Below, one piece after another: positions 61,690 to 64,000 of a stretch of 64,000 nucleotides of DNA (positions are counted from its first letter, which is position 1; each line of letters opens with the position of its first letter). The DNA is from RDXT01 sp033762375 (GTDB lineage Bacteria > Bacteroidota > Bacteroidia > J057), in the NCBI GenBank assembly GCA_033762375.1, contig JANRLQ010000054.1, positions 11,200 through 75,199 of the forward strand, in the 5' to 3' direction. Below the pieces are notes generated by a model that did no database searches, was not told where the DNA came from, and was given only the letters and a program-made list of their open reading frames with translations. A program made the translations under genes and the position numbers.

Positions 61690-63237
61690 ATGAAGTTGTT
61701 GCCTTCCGGTATTGCCCGGGCTGTATTTGTGACAGGACTGTGCTGGTATGGCTTGAGCTGTACCCGTGAGCCTGATGGGGAGACCCTGGCACGCCAGACG
61801 TGCAGCAGTTGTCATGTGTTTCCTGAGCCTGCGATGCTGGACAAGGCCTCCTGGGCCACCGGCGTGCTCCCGCAAATGGCAGTATGGGCCGGCGTGACCC
61901 CGCTGACAGAGGCACCGGGTATGGGGTTTAATGATGACATGGTTCGTATCCTGACAAGTGGGGTATTGCCTGCCCGACCGCTGGTGACACCAGCTGCGTG
62001 GAAGCGGATCGTAGACTGGTACGTATCCCAGGCCCCCGACAGCCTGCTGCCCGACAGCCTGCCAGCCGCCGCCTTCCAGCCGCTGGAGGGTCAGTTTGGG
62101 GTACAGTCTGTGCCAGGGTTTGAGGGACATGAGGTCACCCTGCTGCAACATGACAGCCTGCGTCACCTGCTCGTGGCAGGTACCCGTACGGGCGGGCTTT
62201 ATTGGTTGGATCCCCTCACGGGCGTGCGGCGGGACAGCTTCCGGTTTGGGAGTCCGCCTACGTCCATTTCCCTGCTGGATCAGCACCGGTTTATACTGGC
62301 GCTGCCAGGGGTGATGGAGCCCAATGACAAACAGCAAGGTTCGCTCATACGCGCCCGGCGTATGGGGGATACGCTTGCGCGGGAGCAGGTGATCCGGCAA
62401 TTGGCTCGTCCGGTGCATGTCACCTGGGCCGACATTACCGGAGATGGGATACCTGAATCCGTGGTCTCGGAGTATGGCCACTATGCCGGGCAGCTCGCGT
62501 GGTATTCACAGGATGGCAACCAGCCAGATCCCCATGTCCTGTATGCCGCGTCAGGCACTATCAAAACCATCGTACAGGATATGAATGGTGATGGCCGCCC
62601 CGACATAGTGGCCCTGACAGGGCAGGGGCGGGAAGGGGTGTGGATTTACTATAATCAGGGGGGCGGACAGTTTCAGGCACAGTATGTCTTGTCTTTCCCT
62701 TCCGTCTATGGCTCGCTCGACCTGGAGCTTGCTGATCTCAATCAGGATGGTCATATGGACCTTCTCTATGCCAATGGCGACAACGCAGACCGGTCGCCCA
62801 TACTCAAACCGTATCATGGCGTACGGATTTTCCTGAACGACGGGCATAATCAGTTTTCACAGGCGTATTTTTTCCCGCTGCACGGTGCGATGAAAGTAAT
62901 GGCCCGGGATTTTGACCTGGATGGAGACCTGGACATAGCCGCAACTGCCTTTTTTCCAGATTATAGCCGACGTCCGCATCTTGGGTTTATATATCTCCGG
63001 CAGGACGGGCCGCTTGTATTCACCCCTCATGCTACCGCAGCTACAGACACAGGCCGATGGATGCTGATGGATGCCTATGATGCTGATCGGGATGGAGACC
63101 TGGATATTGTGCTGGGCGCATGCAGTATGATACCCGGCCAGGCGACGACAGTCCGGCGATCCGCTGATAAGGTATCAATAGTCATGCTCAGAAACGAGGC
63201 GGTTAGCCGGCATAATTCTGCTCACCAAGTACCTTAA
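61690..63237 (+). CDS. Cytochrome-type lipoprotein with FG-GAP/VCBS repeats
   Basis: Encodes 515 residues with a lipoprotein signal (VFVTGLCWYGLSC). A c-type heme motif CSSCHVFPEP lies near residue 39 with a short cytochrome-like domain up to about 115, followed by a beta-propeller of FG-GAP/VCBS repeats with calcium-binding loops (DMNGDGRPDIV, DLNQDGHMDLLYA, DFDLDGDLDIA, DADRDGDLDIVLG). It is probably an extracellular or periplasmic redox lipoprotein; partner and substrate are unknown. It may share regulation with the neighbouring iron-related gene, but a 116-nt gap separates them. Confidence 0.88.
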   Translation: MKLLPSGIARAVFVTGLCWYGLSCTREPDGETLARQTCSSCHVFPEPAMLDKASWATGVLPQMAVWAGVTPLTEAPGMGFNDDMVRILTSGVLPARPLVTPAAWKRIVDWYVSQAPDSLLPDSLPAAAFQPLEGQFGVQSVPGFEGHEVTLLQHDSLRHLLVAGTRTGGLYWLDPLTGVRRDSFRFGSPPTSISLLDQHRFILALPGVMEPNDKQQGSLIRARRMGDTLAREQVIRQLARPVHVTWADITGDGIPESVVSEYGHYAGQLAWYSQDGNQPDPHVLYAASGTIKTIVQDMNGDGRPDIVALTGQGREGVWIYYNQGGGQFQAQYVLSFPSVYGSLDLELADLNQDGHMDLLYANGDNADRSPILKPYHGVRIFLNDGHNQFSQAYFFPLHGAMKVMARDFDLDGDLDIAATAFFPDYSRRPHLGFIYLRQDGPLVFTPHATAATDTGRWMLMDAYDADRDGDLDIVLGACSMIPGQATTVRRSADKVSIVMLRNEAVSRHNSAHQVP

Positions 63238-63305
63238 TACGCTGTTTTGGGGGCTTTTTGCATAAGGTATGGGTATCGAATGCCCGTTTTTTATATCTTA
63301 GCCAC

Positions 63306-64000
63306 ATGATCAAGCTACCCTATGGAACGAGCCACTTCAGCTCCCTGATCCGGGGCGGGTACTATTATGTGGACCGTACGGGGTATATACCGTTGCTGGA
63401 GTCGCTGGGGGAGAGGTACCTGATATTCCTTCGTCCGCGCCGGTTTGGGAAGAGTCTCTGGCTCTCGACCCTGGCGCACTACTACGGGCGGGAGCACGCG
63501 GAGGCATTTGGGGTACTGTTTGGGCATCTGGCGGTGGGACGTGCCGTGACTCCGCTGGCCAATAGTTACCTGACGCTCCAGTTTGATTTCAGCGGGATAG
63601 ATACCCAGACCCGCGAGACGACGTATGCGGGGTTTATGGAAAAAATCCGGCAGGGGATCCTCCGGTTTATAGATCGTTATCCTGGGTTGGGGGGTGATGC
63701 TGAACTGACCAGGCTGATGGCCATAGATACGCCGGCGGTGCTGATGAGTCAATTCATCACGTTGGTGGCCCGGCAGCCATACAAACTTTATCTGCTGATA
63801 GACGAATACGACCATTTTACGAATGAGCTGATCAGTTTTGACCTGGATCATTTTCAGGAGATCGTGAGCCGTCAGGGGTGGGTGCGTAAGTTTTATGAAG
63901 TGATCAAAAGTGGTACAGGCCAGGGTACGGTGGACCGTATCTTTATGACGGGGGTCTCTCCGGTGACGCTCGACAGCCTGACCTCGGGGTTTAATATTGG
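63306..64000 (+). CDS. AAA-ATPase-like / PD-(D/E)XK nuclease-family protein, N-terminal part (runs off window)
   Basis: An open frame of at least 231 codons runs off the right edge. It begins LPYGTSHFSSLIRGGYYYVD, then a Walker A-like FLRPRRFGKSLWLSTLAHYY, a Walker B-like YLLIDEYDHFTNEL and a sensor-like IFMTGVSPVTLDSLTSGFN. This matches the AAA-ATPase_like/DUF1703 family, very abundant in Bacteroidota, whose C-terminal half usually carries a PD-(D/E)XK nuclease fold and which often occurs in many copies. Function is unknown; defence or mobile association has been suggested for the family but nothing here shows it. Confidence 0.85.
   Translation, partial: MIKLPYGTSHFSSLIRGGYYYVDRTGYIPLLESLGERYLIFLRPRRFGKSLWLSTLAHYYGREHAEAFGVLFGHLAVGRAVTPLANSYLTLQFDFSGIDTQTRETTYAGFMEKIRQGILRFIDRYPGLGGDAELTRLMAIDTPAVLMSQFITLVARQPYKLYLLIDEYDHFTNELISFDLDHFQEIVSRQGWVRKFYEVIKSGTGQGTVDRIFMTGVSPVTLDSLTSGFNI

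Noticed and set aside
63286..63301. TATCTTAG as a promoter for the AAA-ATPase-like gene
   Set aside because: No -33 element at the right spacing, and the implied transcription start would fall at or after the start codon.
1..64000. CRISPR arrays, insertion sequences, prophage or integrative elements
   Set aside because: No short direct-repeat array, transposase, integrase or tRNA-adjacent repeat was seen; the only repeats are protein-coding modules and terminator or operator dyads.

Overview
This is a 64 kb stretch of ordinary chromosome from a member of the Bacteroidota, moderately GC-rich and probably from the Saprospiria/Chitinophagia side of the phylum (the class is inferred). The signs are gldD and gldE next to ssb and mutY, at least one exported protein with a type IX secretion (T9SS) sorting domain, a futalosine hydrolase, a 30-residue AURKAIP1/COX24-type protein, absence of Shine-Dalgarno sequences, and promoters of the phylum-specific form TTTG-N19-20-TAnnTTTG. 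Many promoters sit exactly where independent reasoning places a gene start (ndk, ompA, tRNA-Cys, tRNA-Val, tRNA-Thr, thiolase, heme monooxygenase). There is no insertion sequence, prophage, integrase or CRISPR array.

Layout. 1-1.7 kb: the N-terminal part of a large exported gliding/T9SS-type surface protein. 1.9-3.7 kb: ribosomal operon rplM-rpsI-rpsB, closed by a terminator with no tsf. 3.7-4.2 kb: ndk. 4.3-11.6 kb: a 2,419-residue secreted mosaic with a sugar-dehydrogenase propeller, PKD, PA14, three L-type-lectin units, a duplicated unnamed domain and a T9SS tail. 12-18.3 kb: six overlapping or closely spaced genes for a tripartite ABC efflux pump (TolC, HlyD lipoprotein, FtsX-type permease, ATPase) followed by its probable LytS/LytTR regulators. 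18.3-20.7 kb: YARHG lipoprotein, DUF2306 membrane protein, M23 peptidase. 20.9-29.9 kb: a carbohydrate locus with alpha-L-rhamnosidase, AraC regulator, a ThuA/PVC-dehydrogenase/cupredoxin fusion, a sugar isomerase and a Gfo/Idh/MocA oxidoreductase.

30-36.6 kb: conserved Bacteroidota housekeeping block gldD-gldE-ssb-mutY, divergent from HU-TPR-small basic protein-RNase G. 36.6-42.2 kb: coiled-coil membrane protein, mqnB, tRNA-Val, a DUF2520-type dehydrogenase, an M43 metalloprotease with fibronectin domains and an SDR. 42.3-47.1 kb: a planctomycete-type pair, DUF1549/DUF1553 cytochrome lipoprotein plus DUF1501 Tat protein. 47-50.3 kb: DUF5684-like membrane protein behind an attenuator-like leader, hsp20 with paired palindromes, a DoxX-type membrane protein and DUF1599. 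50.4-52.5 kb: folP-cdaA-folB, joining folate synthesis with c-di-AMP synthesis. 52.5-55 kb: tRNA-Cys and an OmpA-family protein. 55-64 kb: a lone DppB-type permease, thiolase, tRNA-Thr, photolyase, a lipoprotein, LOG-family protein, heme-monooxygenase-like protein with a candidate operator, a cytochrome/FG-GAP lipoprotein, and an AAA-ATPase-like gene cut by the right edge.

The strongest unusual items are regulatory and architectural: the consensus promoter followed within about 30 nt by an intrinsic terminator upstream of the DUF5684 gene; the 19-bp inverted repeat inside the heme-monooxygenase promoter; the paired 17-bp palindromes before hsp20; and several multi-domain exported redox proteins. 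I did not find anything I would call a new defence or mobile system.
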